Assembly: GCF_907164915.1 (NCBI RefSeq)
Contig: NC_061862.1
Coordinates: 60,265,068 to 60,329,067, forward strand
Source of the DNA: Impatiens glandulifera
Lineage: Eukaryota; Streptophyta; Magnoliopsida; Ericales; Balsaminaceae
Length of the DNA: 64,000 bases
Reading direction: 5' to 3'
Within the stretch, counting starts at the first letter, position 1. The number at the start of each line of letters is the position of its first letter. The position numbers and the translations under genes are program-made. The notes beneath the pieces are model-generated. The model was not told where the DNA came from. It saw nothing but the letters and a program-made list of their open reading frames with translations, and searched no databases. Of this stretch, positions 48,401-59,546 are shown in pieces.

Positions 48401-50272
48401 CCCGAAAGGGAACTGGTGTCATCAAGATAACACTTCCTCACCAAGGTAGTGCAGCTGGAGTGAATTATGAGGTGAAGGAAGTTGATGGTAAAGAAATTTT
48501 GTCAATTTGTAATAAAAAAATAAAGATAGAACAAGTTCGTCTTTTGGAAGACATTAGCGGTGCTGCTTACTCCAAGACCGTACAACAACTGCTGGATCTG
48601 AAAAGTGATGGAAATAAGTATCCTCCTCCTCTTGATCCAGTTACAGGTATGTCATTATCCCAAAGTATTTTGTCGTAACCAGCCTAGAGATCTAGGATTT
48701 GTAAAGAATTGATGATGGGACTAAGAATGGTAAACCTAAGAGATATAAGCCAGATTCAATAATTATTTCATTCATTATCCAAAAGAATAAACTATTACTA
48801 TTTTTATAGCTACTAACCTACTACTACCATTAAATAATTCCAGACACAAAAGATGTTTGAAGATATGGTGAAAAGTTTAGTTTTGGAGCTGAGTTGTGAA
48901 TGATATGAATGAATTTGTGACAGATCTGAAGTTGAAAGACTGGAATACGACAGATGCTTATGATAAACGGAAAGGTGTTCTGGAAGCTTATAACAAATGG
49001 AACAACCTGTTGCAAGGGATGGCAAGGAACAAGTGCCATGGTTGTGTTAAACTGGAGGAGCACATAAAGCTAGCTCAAGAGATAAAGAAGCACAAAGATG
49101 AAGTTAATGATCTGAAATTCCAGATGTCAGATGAAGCACTGAAGCAGATGCCCGATTTCCAGGGACGGGTAAGTAATTTATATATATATATATATACACA
49201 CACAATTACGACATTTTATGGAATTATTTTATTTATTCTGCAGATAGATGTCCTGAAAGAAGTTGGGTGCATAGATGCTGATTTAGTTGTTCAAATAAAA
49301 GGACGTGTTGCTTGTGAAATGAATTCCGGGGAGGAGTTAATATGCACAGAGTTCTTGTTTGATAATCAGTTAGATGACCTGGAACCGGAAGAGGCGGTAG
49401 CAGTAATGTCTGCTTTTGTCTTTCAGCAGAAGAATACTTCTGAACCTTATCTTACTCCTAAGCTCTCTCGGGCCATAAAAAGGTGTTTTTTCTTTTCTCT
49501 ACTTTTATGTTCCCTCTGAATACTTACCAAGGCCTTGTTTTAATTGGGGTTATTTGAATAACGAAGTGATTATTTTCAAATAACTTGTTTGATATAAATT
49601 ATAGAAAATCAGCTTATTTATGTAAAAATACATTAGGGATATGAATATATGACGAATAAATAAATGTATATTTTTTATAAAAAGAAAATAGAGTGTTTTG
49701 ATTGATGATTTGAATAATATGATTGATTAGTAAATTGTTGATTGGAAAGTAATTCCAAATAACCCACATCAGACAAGGCCCAAATCTGCTTGGTTTTGGG
49801 TTTTTAGATGTTGACTCTCATGTCTCAAATTATTATTCTCCAGATTGCATGATACTGCTATAAGTCTTGGAAAACTTCAGGCACAATGCAGAGTACAGAT
49901 TAACCCAGAGGAGTATGTTATGGAGAATCTAAAGTTCGGTCTTGTTGAAGTGGTCTACGAGTGGGCAAAGGTTCCATTAATATAATTCTCTTCCTTCCCC
50001 TGCCAATAACTAGCACAGTTCAATTGCTATATAACAAAAATGATCCTTTGTTCCTGCAGGGTACACCATTTGCCGAAATTTGTGAGTTAACTGATGTCCC
50101 TGAAGGGTTGATAGTGAGGACTATTGTGAGACTGGATGAGACATGCCGTGAATTCAGGTCTGCTGCAGCTATCATGGGCAATTCTGCACTGTCCAAAAAG
50201 ATGGAGGCCGCTTCAAATGCAATCAAGAGGGATATAGTTTTTGCAGCCAGCTTATACATCACTGGTGTCTAA
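36414..50272 (+). CDS. SKI2: SKI2 DExH-box RNA helicase, 23 coding exons
   Basis: ATP-dependent RNA helicase of the cytosolic Ski complex (with SKI3 and SKI8), feeding mRNA 3' ends to the exosome. Exons: 36414-36548, 37919-38170, 38253-38516, 38597-38665, 38836-38914, 40706-40956, 41030-41137, 42002-42103, 42228-42428, 42584-42694, 43894-43961, 44069-44423, 44744-44899, 44997-45107, 45501-45554, 46188-46445, 46528-46637, 46967-47120, 48187-48646, 48924-49168, 49244-49482, 49844-49970, 50060-50272. All introns are GT-AG and frame is kept, giving 1373 residues (Arabidopsis SKI2 is about 1350). Motifs: AHTSAGKT (Lys407), DEVH 491-494, SAT 522-524, [10 protein letters not shown] 796-805, then the insertion domain and a C-terminal DSHCT domain ending ASLYITGV. 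It appears functional. Start chosen because exon 1 (PFRVGF-GHSGHLR) matches the family N-terminus. Confidence 0.95.
38915..40705. other. SKI2 intron 5 (1.8 kb) with repeat-like filling
   Basis: The longest SKI2 intron. From about 39060 to 40270 it has base composition and phrases unlike the other introns; the minus strand at 40060-40290 gives a coiled-coil-like fragment ([14 protein letters not shown]) that could be the N-terminus of a retroelement gag. At 40370-40450 there is a gatacg/tacggg-rich patch. A TE insertion is likely but not proven. Confidence 0.35.
41565..41900 (-). mobile_element. 5'-truncated LINE (L1) tail, antisense in SKI2 intron 7
   Basis: The minus-strand frame 41840-41604 begins near [21 protein letters not shown], the C-terminal motif of plant L1-type LINE ORF2 (the zf-RVT region, often WW-IWKERN). 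It is followed on the same strand by an untranslated stretch and aataaa (near 41570). Only the 3' few hundred bases are present, as usual for 5'-truncated LINE copies. It does not disturb the flanking exons. Confidence 0.65.
47381..47873. mobile_element. MITE-like insertion in SKI2 intron 18
   Basis: It begins ggccttgtttcatgtccaaataacc after taa. A weaker inverted end (acatcaaacaagct) lies near 47860-47873. Inside, a 54-base block (caaataaccccttatcccat, then caatcaaatcattaaaatcat) is duplicated at 47398-47506. The left end matches the MITE in intron 21. The right limit is uncertain. Confidence 0.45.
49531..49780. mobile_element. 250-bp Tourist-like MITE in SKI2 intron 21
   Basis: Ends ggccttgttt and agacaaggcc are inverted repeats, extending into ggggttatttga and ccaaataaccc. 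Flanked by caa on both sides (49528-49530, 49781-49783), a 3-bp duplication as in PIF/Harbinger elements. Non-coding. Confidence 0.65.
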
Positions 50273-51098
50273 ATCTTGCCCACTAGAACAGCTCCCATGG
50301 TTTATGTTATACGAGAAATGGAAGTGGCTCTGCTGTGATTCTTGGTTGGAGCCCACACTAATTAGGATGAGTTAGTTCGATTCTCTGTTTCTCAGTCGTA
50401 CATATACATTTGTATTCAAAATCATAAGAGTAGGTGTTCAGTGGAGGCCTAGCATTCTGTATTTTACTGTTTTTTTTTTTTTTTTGCTTTTGTGGTGAGA
50501 AAGAACGGTGGTTTTTTTTTTTTTTTTTATCCATGTGGGTGGTTTCTTCACATTGGACCATTTTGTCCCAATTTGTCCCTTTTACTATTGTCAAGACTTT
50601 TATTGTTCTTAATCTAACTCCTAACTAGTCTAGCCATATTAAAGGCATACAATAATACTATAAACCTTCAATTCCCTATGAACTTCGATTACACATTCAA
50701 AACAAACAAGAAAAGCAAATTAAGGAGATTAGTTTAGAAGATTTCAACTTTAAATTGAAGTTTTCAATTTTAGTTTTCATTATTAACATGTAACAAAGAC
50801 TTGTTTTTTATCTAGAAAATAATATTCCCTCCCACAATCTGACTAGGATATTTTACTCTTAATTCTCTCTTTTTTATAATCTATAACTTGGTATTAGAGT
50901 GTTTTCTAGAATTACAATAGTAGTTAAATTAGATTAGAATAATTTCCATGTTTTATATGACAAACTCGAAAATTGTTGACACAAAACTCATGTCAACTCT
51001 AACACATTATCCTTAGGGCCGGTTCTAAAGTGAGGTGAGCTAGATAGTCTAGGATCACCCATCACCTGACTCTTAAAAAAGTGATTAATCAACTATCT
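50273..51098. other. SKI2 3' flank and AT-rich spacer
   Basis: About 180 bases after the stop have 3' UTR character. T runs lie at 50470-50484 and 50512-50528. The spacer after 50600 holds nothing recognised. Confidence 0.45.
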
Positions 51099-51101
51099 TA
51101 A

Positions 51102-51674
51102 GAGCATCCCCATCCTTGTACCCATACATAGGTACAAATATGTGCCACATCAGCAGCCACATCACAAATAAATTATACCTCTCAATTTATACCTCTATTC
51201 CCCAACCATGTCAAGTACAATTGTGGTCCCACCATCCACATGATCTAATTCATACAATATTTTTTAATTCAATAATTCAAGTAATCTTGTTTTATTTTTT
51301 ATTATACTAATTTGTTTAAATTAATAAAACTAATATTTATAAATTATATTAAAAAATTAAAAAATTAATAATTTTTAAAAATAATTTAGGAAATTATTAT
51401 CACAATAATACTTGAAAAAAATAGACTACTAAATCATATTTTGTTAAATAAAAAATTAAATAAAACGGTTTATTTTTTAAAAATTTTAAATGTTTATTTT
51501 TTTTATAAAAAAGTGGGGGTGGGGACCACTTTTTTTGACTTTTTCTCATTTGTACCCAGTAGCAAAACTTTACTACTCAATTTTCTCTCTCCTAATTTCT
51601 ACCCATCTCCCCATTAGTGTACCCAGGTACAAATTTTGTCCACATCAGATTTGTACCTACCGATGGGGATGCTC
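51102..51674. mobile_element. 573-bp Tourist/PIF-Harbinger-like MITE
   Basis: It starts gagcatccccatc and ends with its complement gatggggatgctc; inner parts of the arms (gtaccca, aggtacaaat, ccacatcag) also mirror each other. taa flanks both sides (51099-51101, 51675-51677), the usual PIF/Harbinger target duplication. No transposase. Confidence 0.85.
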
Positions 51675-51892
51675 TAATAATGAACATCATACAACTCCAA
51701 ATTGTCCAGAATTGGCCGCATAAATGTTAATCAAATTACTATGAATAACATCATCAATTAATTCATCATCTATATCTATTGATCCAACATGATAGGTTCA
51801 CTCATGTGATATAGACTCTCTAATAAGCCACTCAAAATATTATTTGGAATGGTACTTCTTCACTACTTTTAATATTAGTCACTTCTTCCAAG

Positions 51893-53509
51893 TAGGGCCG
51901 GAGGGATAAGCAGCCTAATGGGTCCATTTTTTTTTTTTTTTTTATATGTTAGGTATTAGTAAGGATTTTTAGTTTCTTATTCTTTAATTTTTTTTTATTA
52001 TGTTAGATTTTTTGGCCCATGACTCTATAGCCCAAATAGAGAAACAAACTAACACTATCAGAACAAAAAATTGAAAACCCTATTGTCTGTCTCACTGTCT
52101 GTCTTTCTCAGTCTCTGTATCCTACATCGACAACGAAACTCACAACGAAACCGACAACAAAATAATTTCGATGGTGGCTCTGTTTCGCTGGGTTGAGCCT
52201 TGAGGTAAGGTTTAACCATTAAAAGTGAAAATTCAACATCAGAGTTTGATTGTTATTTATTTTTATGCTTTGTTTTGAGATTGTGTATTTGTGTGGTTAA
52301 GCCGTAAAGATCTTTGAAAATAGTTTACTTGTTTGATGGCGCCGAAAAAATATTTATCTGGATATGAAAAACGAAAAAGGAAAGAATTAGAAGAACAATT
52401 TGTTAAATCTCAAAGTAGTGCGCTTGACAAATTTGTTAAAAGAACAAAAACTTCTGAAAATTTAGACTCCACTGAAGCGATAAATGATGAAGAAATTAAT
52501 ATAGTTAATGTAGATGAGAATGTGGAGGAAATAAATATCATTCCCAAAAACGATAGTCAAACGAACAGTCATTCTATCTCTTGTGGATAAACCCCTAGTA
52601 GATATATATGATCCTATAAATTGGGATAATCTTGATAATAAAACAAGAGATTTATTGGTTGAAAAGGGTCCTAGACGAGAATTAAATTTTGAGTTTCCTT
52701 ATGATTATATTTCTAGGTGCTTTTCTTATTTTCACTATTCTCAAAAGTTAAGTAATGGAGAAGAAAAGGATAGGAAATGGTTGGTTTATTCAAAATCAGT
52801 ATTGGTATGTCTCTTGCTAAAAGAATCTTTTAGGATCAACTATTTTTTAGTATTGGTTGATATGGCCTTTGCATCCCTAAAACATAGGTTTGAACAATTG
52901 AATGAGTTTAATGACTTATTTGGATTTCTTATGAATTCTGAAAAGTTGAAGTCATTGAATGAAAGCAAATTGAAAGAAAAGTGTAGCACATTTTGTAATG
53001 TATTTTCTCATGAAGGTACGTGTGATGTTAATTTGAGTGATTTGTTTTCTGAACTAAAAATACTACAAGTTGTTTTACTTAGTTTGGATATGCCCGCTGC
53101 TGAAATTCTTGATTTTGTAATGTCAATAGATTTCTATCATAATGTCTCTATTGTATATCGAATTTTACTAACATTGTCTGTTACGGTAGCTTCTATTGAA
53201 AGAAGTTTTTCTAAGTTAAAATTATTGAAAAATTATCTAAGATCTTCGATGTCTCAAGATAGATTGAATGGACTTGCTATTTTATGTATTGAAAAATATT
53301 TTTTGAAATATATTGATTACGATACAATTATCAATGATTTTGCATCTAAAAATGCAAGAAGAAGTCACTTTCGTTGACAATTTATGTTGCATCTTTGTAG
53401 ATATTGGAAGGTTATTGAAGATCAACGGTGAAACACAAGTGAAATTTATGCGTAGGGCCCCAATTTCGTGCTTTCGCCTAAGGCCTAAAAAATCTCAGGA
53501 ACAACACTG
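51893..53509 (+). mobile_element. hAT element with ZMYM/TTF-type transposase, internally deleted
   Basis: The left end tagggccggag and a right end near caacactg are flanked by cttccaag (51885-51892) and cttccaaa (53510-53517), a near-perfect 8-bp target duplication typical of hAT. The right end is mutated relative to the left. A leader of about 440 bases precedes the coding remnant; a splice donor (gaggtaagg) near 52204 suggests a 5' intron. Confidence 0.65.
52336..53377 (+). pseudogene. hAT transposase remnant (zinc-finger MYM-type 1-like)
   Basis: The N-terminal part (52336-52590, from MAPKKYLSG) has a Lys/Glu-rich start then an acidic linker. The frame shifts near 52580 to a second part (to 53377) holding DIYDPINWDNLD and KGPRRE, typical of the TTF/ZMYM1-like N-terminal region. 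The central DUF4371/DDE domain is gone: after KWLVYSK it jumps to the C-terminal region, ending in the hAT dimerisation domain (TVASIERSFSKLKLLKNYLR). A full relative is about 700-800 residues. Non-functional as a transposase. Confidence 0.75.
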
Positions 53510-53517
53510 CTTCCAAA

Positions 53518-54267
53518 TATGAAGATGGTCATTTTCTTTAAAAATTATTTTACATGTGACTGAAATTAATAAGAATTTGATGAGTTTGGTTGATATAGTA
53601 ATTGCAAGGGGGTGGTTTTCCATAAATGACCATGTTACTAACTTGTGAGTAGCTGAAATGATAAGATTAGTGTCTAAGAAACTAAATATTGCGATTTAAA
53701 TTATCACTAAAAATATCTTAAACTGAAGTGAGAATCAATATTGTAAAAATTCGTCTAAAAAATAAAAAATAAAAAATTAAAGAAATGTTAATATTATTAA
53801 GGAATGAACCTTAAAAATGGATTTTATAGTTTTTAAAAGAGCACAAAATGATCGAAGATAAACTTTTACAATTTAAACTACTTTAGTATATTATTTTTTT
53901 CGACTTTATATTTAAACTAAATTGCAAAACACATTACTTTGTATTTCGCAATTTAGTTTAAATATTAAATCTCATTTAGGTTAATCTCTTCATTATTTTG
54001 AGTAATTTGTATATTCTTTATTATTTTTTCTATTTTTTTTTCTTTATTTTCTTGGAAATAACCTTATAATAAATAAGATGACTACACAAAATTAATACAA
54101 AGTTATAAAATAGCTTATGAAAATTGAAAAAAATAGCAATATTATAATTTGTTTAACAACTTTGTAATAATTCACTTCTGCAAAACTTTGCATATTCAAT
54201 TCTAAATACTCATTTTTTAGGTGACATTTAATTAATTAATTGTCTAATAGAGGTGATTCTATCTAAA
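53518..54267. other. AT-rich intergenic
   Basis: A short inverted similarity (aaactaaattgcaaaacaca / cgcaatttagtttaaatatt) at 53909-53968 could form a hairpin. No gene. Confidence 0.45.
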
Positions 54268-54699
54268 CTAGCATGAATCCCGTGCATTTGCACGGATAAG
54301 AATATATATAAAATATTATTTATTTATAAATAGTTTAGATAAAATTAAGTTTAATCTTAAACTTAAACTTAATATTAATATATATATTATCCCTTCGCCA
54401 TCCACTTAACCCCTCAATTGACCCTCATCTTGTGACTCACATTTTTTCATATGCATTTTTTTATCCCTTCAGTAACCACCACCAATCTTAGTCGACCTCA
54501 ATTGATAACACACCTCAAACTCAACCACTATCCTTCTAATTAACCATCATCTTGTGACTCACACTTTTTCATATGTCTCTTTATCCCATCGGCAAACAAC
54601 CCACCAACCCTAATCTTGTGACTCACTTTTTCATGTCTATATCCCTCGATACTCCACTCACCAATCTTAGTCAACATCTCTTTTACTCTCACTTCAACA

Positions 54700-56275
54700 A
54701 ATCAACAACCAATCCCAATTGATCACAAACTTCTTATCCAACGTCAAACGAAACACTAACCACTTACAAATGCTCGTCAAACCAACCATTAATTCCAACT
54801 TCACACTCGACAAACCACCCAACACCCAACTTCCATCTCGTGACCTCACACTTTCAAATGCTCGTCAAACCAACCACTAATTCCAACCTCACACTTGACA
54901 AACCACCCACCACCCGACCTCCATCTCGTGATCTCACATATTTTCAAATGCTTGTCATACTAACCACTAATTCCGATCCCACACTCGACAAACCACCCAC
55001 CACCCGACCTCCATCTTGTGACCTCAAACTTTTAAATGCTCGTCAAACCAACCATTAATTCTAACTTCACACTCGACAAACCACCCACCACCCGACCTCC
55101 ATCTCGTGACCTCACACTTTTAAATGCTCGTCAAACCAACTAATAATTCTGACCTCACACTCGACAAACCACCCACCAACCGACCTCTATCTCGTGACTT
55201 CACATATTTTCAAATGCTCGTCATACAAACCACTAATTCCGATCTCACACTCGACAAACTACCCACCACCCGACCTCCATCTCCTGACCTCACACTTTTA
55301 AATGCTCGTCAAACCAACCATTAATTCTAACCTCACACTCGACAAACCAACCACCACCCGACCTCCATCTCGTGACCTTACACTTTCAAATGCTCGTCAA
55401 ACTAACCACTAATTCCGACCTTACACTCGACAAACCACCCCCAACTGACCTCCATCTCGTGACCTCACATTTTCAAATGCTCGTCATACTAACCACTAAT
55501 TCCGAACTTATACTCGATAAACCACCCATCACCCGACCTCCATCTCATGACCTCAAACTTTCAAATGTTCACCTAACCAACCACTAATTCCAACCTTACA
55601 CTCTACAAACCACCCACCACCTGACCTCCATCTCGTGACCTCACACTTTCAAATATTCGTCAAATCAATCATTAATTCTAATCTCACACTCGACAAACCA
55701 CCCACCACCGACCTCCATCTTGTGACCTCAAATTTTTAAATGCTCATCAAAGCAACCACAAATTCCAACCTCACACTCGATAAACCACCCACCACCCGAC
55801 CTTCATCTCCGTACCTCACATTTTCAAATACTTGTCAAACCAACCACTAATTCCGACCTCACACTCGATAAACCACACACCACCCGACCTCCATCTCCTA
55901 ACCTCACATTTTCAAATACTTGTCAAACCAACCACTAATTTCGACCTCACACTCGACACACCACCCGACGTTCATCTCCTGATCTCACATTTTCAAATGC
56001 TCGTCAAACCAACCACTAATTCCAACCTCACACTCGACAAACTACCCACCACCCAACCTCCATCTCAAGACCTCAGACTTTCAAATGCTCGTCAAACCAA
56101 CCACTAATTCCGACCTCACACTTGACAAACCACACACCACCCGACCTCCATCTCCTGACCACTAATTTTGATCTCACACTCGACAAACTACCCACCACCC
56201 GACCTCCATCTCGAGACCTTAGACTTTCAAATGTTCGCCAAACCAACCACTAATTCCGCCCTCACATTTTCAGAT
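54700..56275. repeat. 88-bp minisatellite in Helitron A, ~17 copies
   Basis: The unit reads cactcgacaaaccaccca, then ccgacctccatctcgtgacc, tcacactttcaaatgctcgt, caaaccaaccactaattccg. Copies differ by a few percent up to about 15%. Because 88 is not a multiple of 3, the open frames here shift at each unit and are not a protein. The array edges are at about 54700 and 56275. Confidence 0.9.
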
Positions 56276-56321
56276 GTCTATCATTTGTTTAAAAGTTGCG
56301 CCACCTTAAAAATATAAATTT

Positions 56322-56395
56322 GCATGTGTTGGGATTTGAACTTTAGTCTTCAGCATGAAATGTAAACATACCAACTATGACTGTTGAAATAATTT
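56322..56395 (-). repeat. Decayed tRNA-like module in Helitron A
   Basis: The same arrangement as the module at 58.7 kb but with both boxes mutated (plus strand gggatttgaac instead of gggattcgaac). Confidence 0.4.
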
Positions 56396-56472
56396 TATTA
56401 TTTTATGTATGTATATATATTTTGTATTTAATATTTATTCGCAATTAGTTAATTTTTATATAAATATAAAAG

Positions 56473-56514
<42 letters not shown>

Positions 56515-57109
56515 ATGTAAGTAAATACATAAAATTATTGATGAAAAATAATATAATATATATAAGGTAACAAATAAATATAAAATTATGAATGTAAGTG
56601 CATTTATAAAAAAATTGTTTATATATATATATAGGTTATATATGTATATATAAAAATATAAAATTTATGAAGGTAGGTGTGTTTATAACAAAATTGTTTA
56701 TATCTTGAATTAATATTAATATAGATATTTTTTAGATAATATATGGTAATTAAATATCATATATATATATATATATATATATAAAATAGAAAACAAAATT
56801 TAATTAAAAAAAGAGAGAGTAGGAGTTAAATTAGGAAATGAAAAATAATTAAGATAATTAAATTAGGAGAGAGAAATTACCTTAATTAAATTGGGAGAGA
56901 GAAATTACCTTTCTTTGTGGATGATTATGGAGAGAGAGCGTGTTGTGCACCTCCAACATTTTAAATTAAGTGTCATTAGATATACTATCATGAATCCCGT
57001 GCGTTTGCACGGATGAGAATATATATAAAATATTATTTATTTATAAATATTTTAGATAAAATTAAGTTTCAGATTAACTTATATTTTATCCGTTCGACAC
57101 TCACTTAAC

Positions 57110-57410
57110 CCCTCAATTGACCATCATCTTGTGTCCTCACACTTTCAAATGCTCGTCAAACCAACTATTAATTCCAACCTCACACTCGACTAACTACCCA
57201 CCACCCGACCTCCATCTCGTGACCTCACACATTCAAATGCTCACCACACCAACCTTTAATTCCGACCTCACATTCGACAAACAACCCACCACCCGACCTC
57301 CATCTCGTGACCTCAAACTTTCAAATGCTCACCAAACCAACCATGGATTCCGACCTCACACTTTTAGATGCCCAAACCAACCACTAATTCCGACCTCACA
57401 CTTTCAGATG
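57110..57410. repeat. 88-bp minisatellite, short block in Helitron B
   Basis: About three copies of the same unit as in Helitron A. Confidence 0.85.
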
Positions 57411-57479
57411 CTTATCATTTGTTTAAAAGTTGTGCCACCATATATTATAGTCAAGAATACATCGTTGAAAATATAAATT

Positions 57480-57550
57480 TGCATGTTTTGGGATTCGAAA
57501 GTTGGTATTCCACATGAAATGTGAATACTTAAACCGCTAGATTACTTTGT
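57480..57550 (-). repeat. tRNA-like module copy in Helitron B
   Basis: It retains ggattcgaaa and aaaccgctaga (plus strand), the complements of the two boxes, with the same spacing as the 58.7-kb copy but one B-box end mutated. Confidence 0.45.
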
Positions 57551-57619
57551 TGAAATAATTTTTATTATTTTGTGTATGCATATATATTTTGTATTTAATA
57601 TTTATTAACAATTAGTTAA

Positions 57620-58645
57620 CCACCACCCGACCTCCATCTCGTGATCTCACACTTTTAAATGCTCGTCAAACTAACCAATAATTCCGAATTCACACTCGAC
57701 AAACCACCCACCACCCGACCTTCATCTTGTGACCTCACACTTTCAAATACTCGTCAACCCAACCACTAATTCCGACATCATACTCGACAAACCACCCACC
57801 ACCCAATAATTCCGACTTCACACTCGACAAACCACCCACCACCCAATAATTCCGACTTCACACTCGACAAACCATCCACCACCCGACCTTCATCTTGTGA
57901 CCTCACACTTTCAAATATTCGCCAACCCAACCACTAATTCCGACATCACACTTGACAAACCACCCACCACAAATAATTCCGACTTCACACTCGACAAACC
58001 ACCCACCACCCGACCTTCATCTTGTGACCTCACACTTTCAAATGCTCGTCAACCCAACCACTAATTCCGACATCACACTCGACAAACCATCCACCACCCG
58101 ACCTTCATCTTGTGACCTCACACTTTCAAATGCTCGCCAACCCAACCACTAATTTCGACATCACACTCGACAAACCACCCACCACCAAATAATTCCGACT
58201 TCACACTCGACAAACCACCCACCACCCGACCTTCATCTTGTGACCTCACACTTTCAAATGCTCGCCAACCCAACCACTAATTCCGACATCACACTCGACA
58301 AACCACCCACCACCTGACTTCTATCTCGTGACCTCACACTTTCAAATTCTCTACAAACCAACCATTAATTCCAACCTCACACTCGACAAACCAATCACCA
58401 CCCGACCTCCATCTTGTGACCTTGCACTTTCAAATGCTTGTCAAACCATCCACTAATTCCGACCTCACACTCGACAAACCACCCACCCACCCGACCTCCA
58501 TTTCGTGACCTCACAATTTCAAATGCTCGTCATACCAACCACTAATTCTGATATCATACTCGACAAATCACTAACCACCCAACCTCCATCTCGTGACCTC
58601 AAACATTTAAATGCTCGTCAAACCAACCACTAATTCCAACATCAC
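57620..58645. repeat. 88-bp minisatellite, long block in Helitron B, ~12 copies
   Basis: The same unit, with a higher-order variant: some copies are shortened to about 44 bases (caataattccgacttcacac, then tcgacaaaccacccaccacc, tandem at 57800-57880). This suggests unequal exchange after the Helitron formed. Confidence 0.9.
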
Positions 58646-58684
58646 ACTTTCATATGCCTATGATTTGTTTAAAATTTTGCATGT

Positions 58685-58745
58685 TCTGGGATTCGAACCC
58701 TGATCTTTCGCATGAAATATGAACACTTAAACCGCTAGACCACTT
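58685..58745 (-). repeat. tRNA-like module with intact A and B boxes
   Basis: On the minus strand TGGTCTAGCGG (58732-58742) fits a pol III A box and is the same phrase as in plant glycine tRNAs (TGGTCTAGTGG). GGTTCGAATCC (58689-58699) is a perfect B box, about 32 bases downstream. The acceptor stem cannot be recognised, so it is not a tRNA gene but a tRNA-derived piece (SINE-like). It occurs in each Helitron here. Confidence 0.55.
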
Positions 58746-59274
58746 ATGATTGTTGAAATAATTTTATTATTTTGTGTATGCATATATATTTTGTATTTAA
58801 TATTTATTGCCAATTAGTTAATTTTTATATTAACATAAACATTATTTATATTATTATATATATGATGAGTGAAAAAATGTATAATAAAAGATAAAATGTA
58901 TTTATATAAAATTAATGATGAAAACTAATATAATATATATATATAAGGTAACCAATAAATATAAAATTATGAAGGTATGTGCATTTATAAAAATATAAAA
59001 AAAGTTGTTTATATTTATATATAAATAAAATAAATATAAAAATTATGAAGTTAGATTCATTTATAATCAATTTTTTTTTATATCTTGAATTAATATTAAT
59101 ATAGATAATGTTTTAGATAATATCTGATAATAAAATATATATTATATATAATATATATATAATAATAGAAAAACAAAATTTAATTACGAAATGAAGAGGA
59201 GGAGAGGGGAGAGAGAAAATATTTAATGATATAGATTATATATGGATTAATGTGGTGTTTTTGACTTTATAGAT

Positions 59275-59276
<2 letters not shown>

Positions 59277-59312
<36 letters not shown>
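59277..59312. repeat. (AT)n microsatellite
   Basis: About 18 AT units. Confidence 0.95.
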
Positions 59313-59316
<4 letters not shown>

Positions 59317-59490
59317 TTATTATTAAATATAAAAATAAATATGTTATATAATATTATATTTAACATTATTGATAAAAAAAATATTTTATATTATTAGTGA
59401 AAAAAATATAAATATTTATATAATAAGAGAGAGTAAAAAATATTTAATAATTAAATTAAGGGAGAAATATATATATATATTGAAAAGAAA

Positions 59491-59494
<4 letters not shown>

Positions 59495-59543
<49 letters not shown>
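59495..59543. repeat. (TA)n microsatellite
   Basis: About 24 TA units, the longest in the window. Confidence 0.95.

Positions 59544-59546
<3 letters not shown>

Larger units (their letters stand above)
54268..56984 (-). mobile_element. Helitron A (non-autonomous, minus strand)
   Basis: Read on the minus strand, the 3' end is a hairpin (ccgtgcaaatgcacgg, 54279-54294) followed by ATGCTAG ending at 54268, with host T next. The 5' side (about 56940-56984) reads TATATCTAATGACACTTAATTTAAAATGTTGGAGG, related to the 5' ends of Helitron B and the 20.7-kb Helitron. Inside are an 88-bp minisatellite, one decayed tRNA-like module and AT-rich DNA. No Rep/helicase gene. Helitron B abuts its 5' end. Confidence 0.7.

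Noticed and set aside
54279..54294. Perfect palindrome cccgtgcatttgcacgg as a regulatory site
   Set aside because: Its position just inside a CTAG end and its recurrence at 56996 and 21577 show it is the Helitron terminal hairpin.
54840..58152. Several plus-strand ORFs of 60-119 codons with repeated SNARQTNH- or DKPPTTRPP-like peptides
   Set aside because: They come from the 88-bp minisatellite. The period is not a multiple of three, so the peptide frame changes at each unit; stop-poor composition explains the openness.
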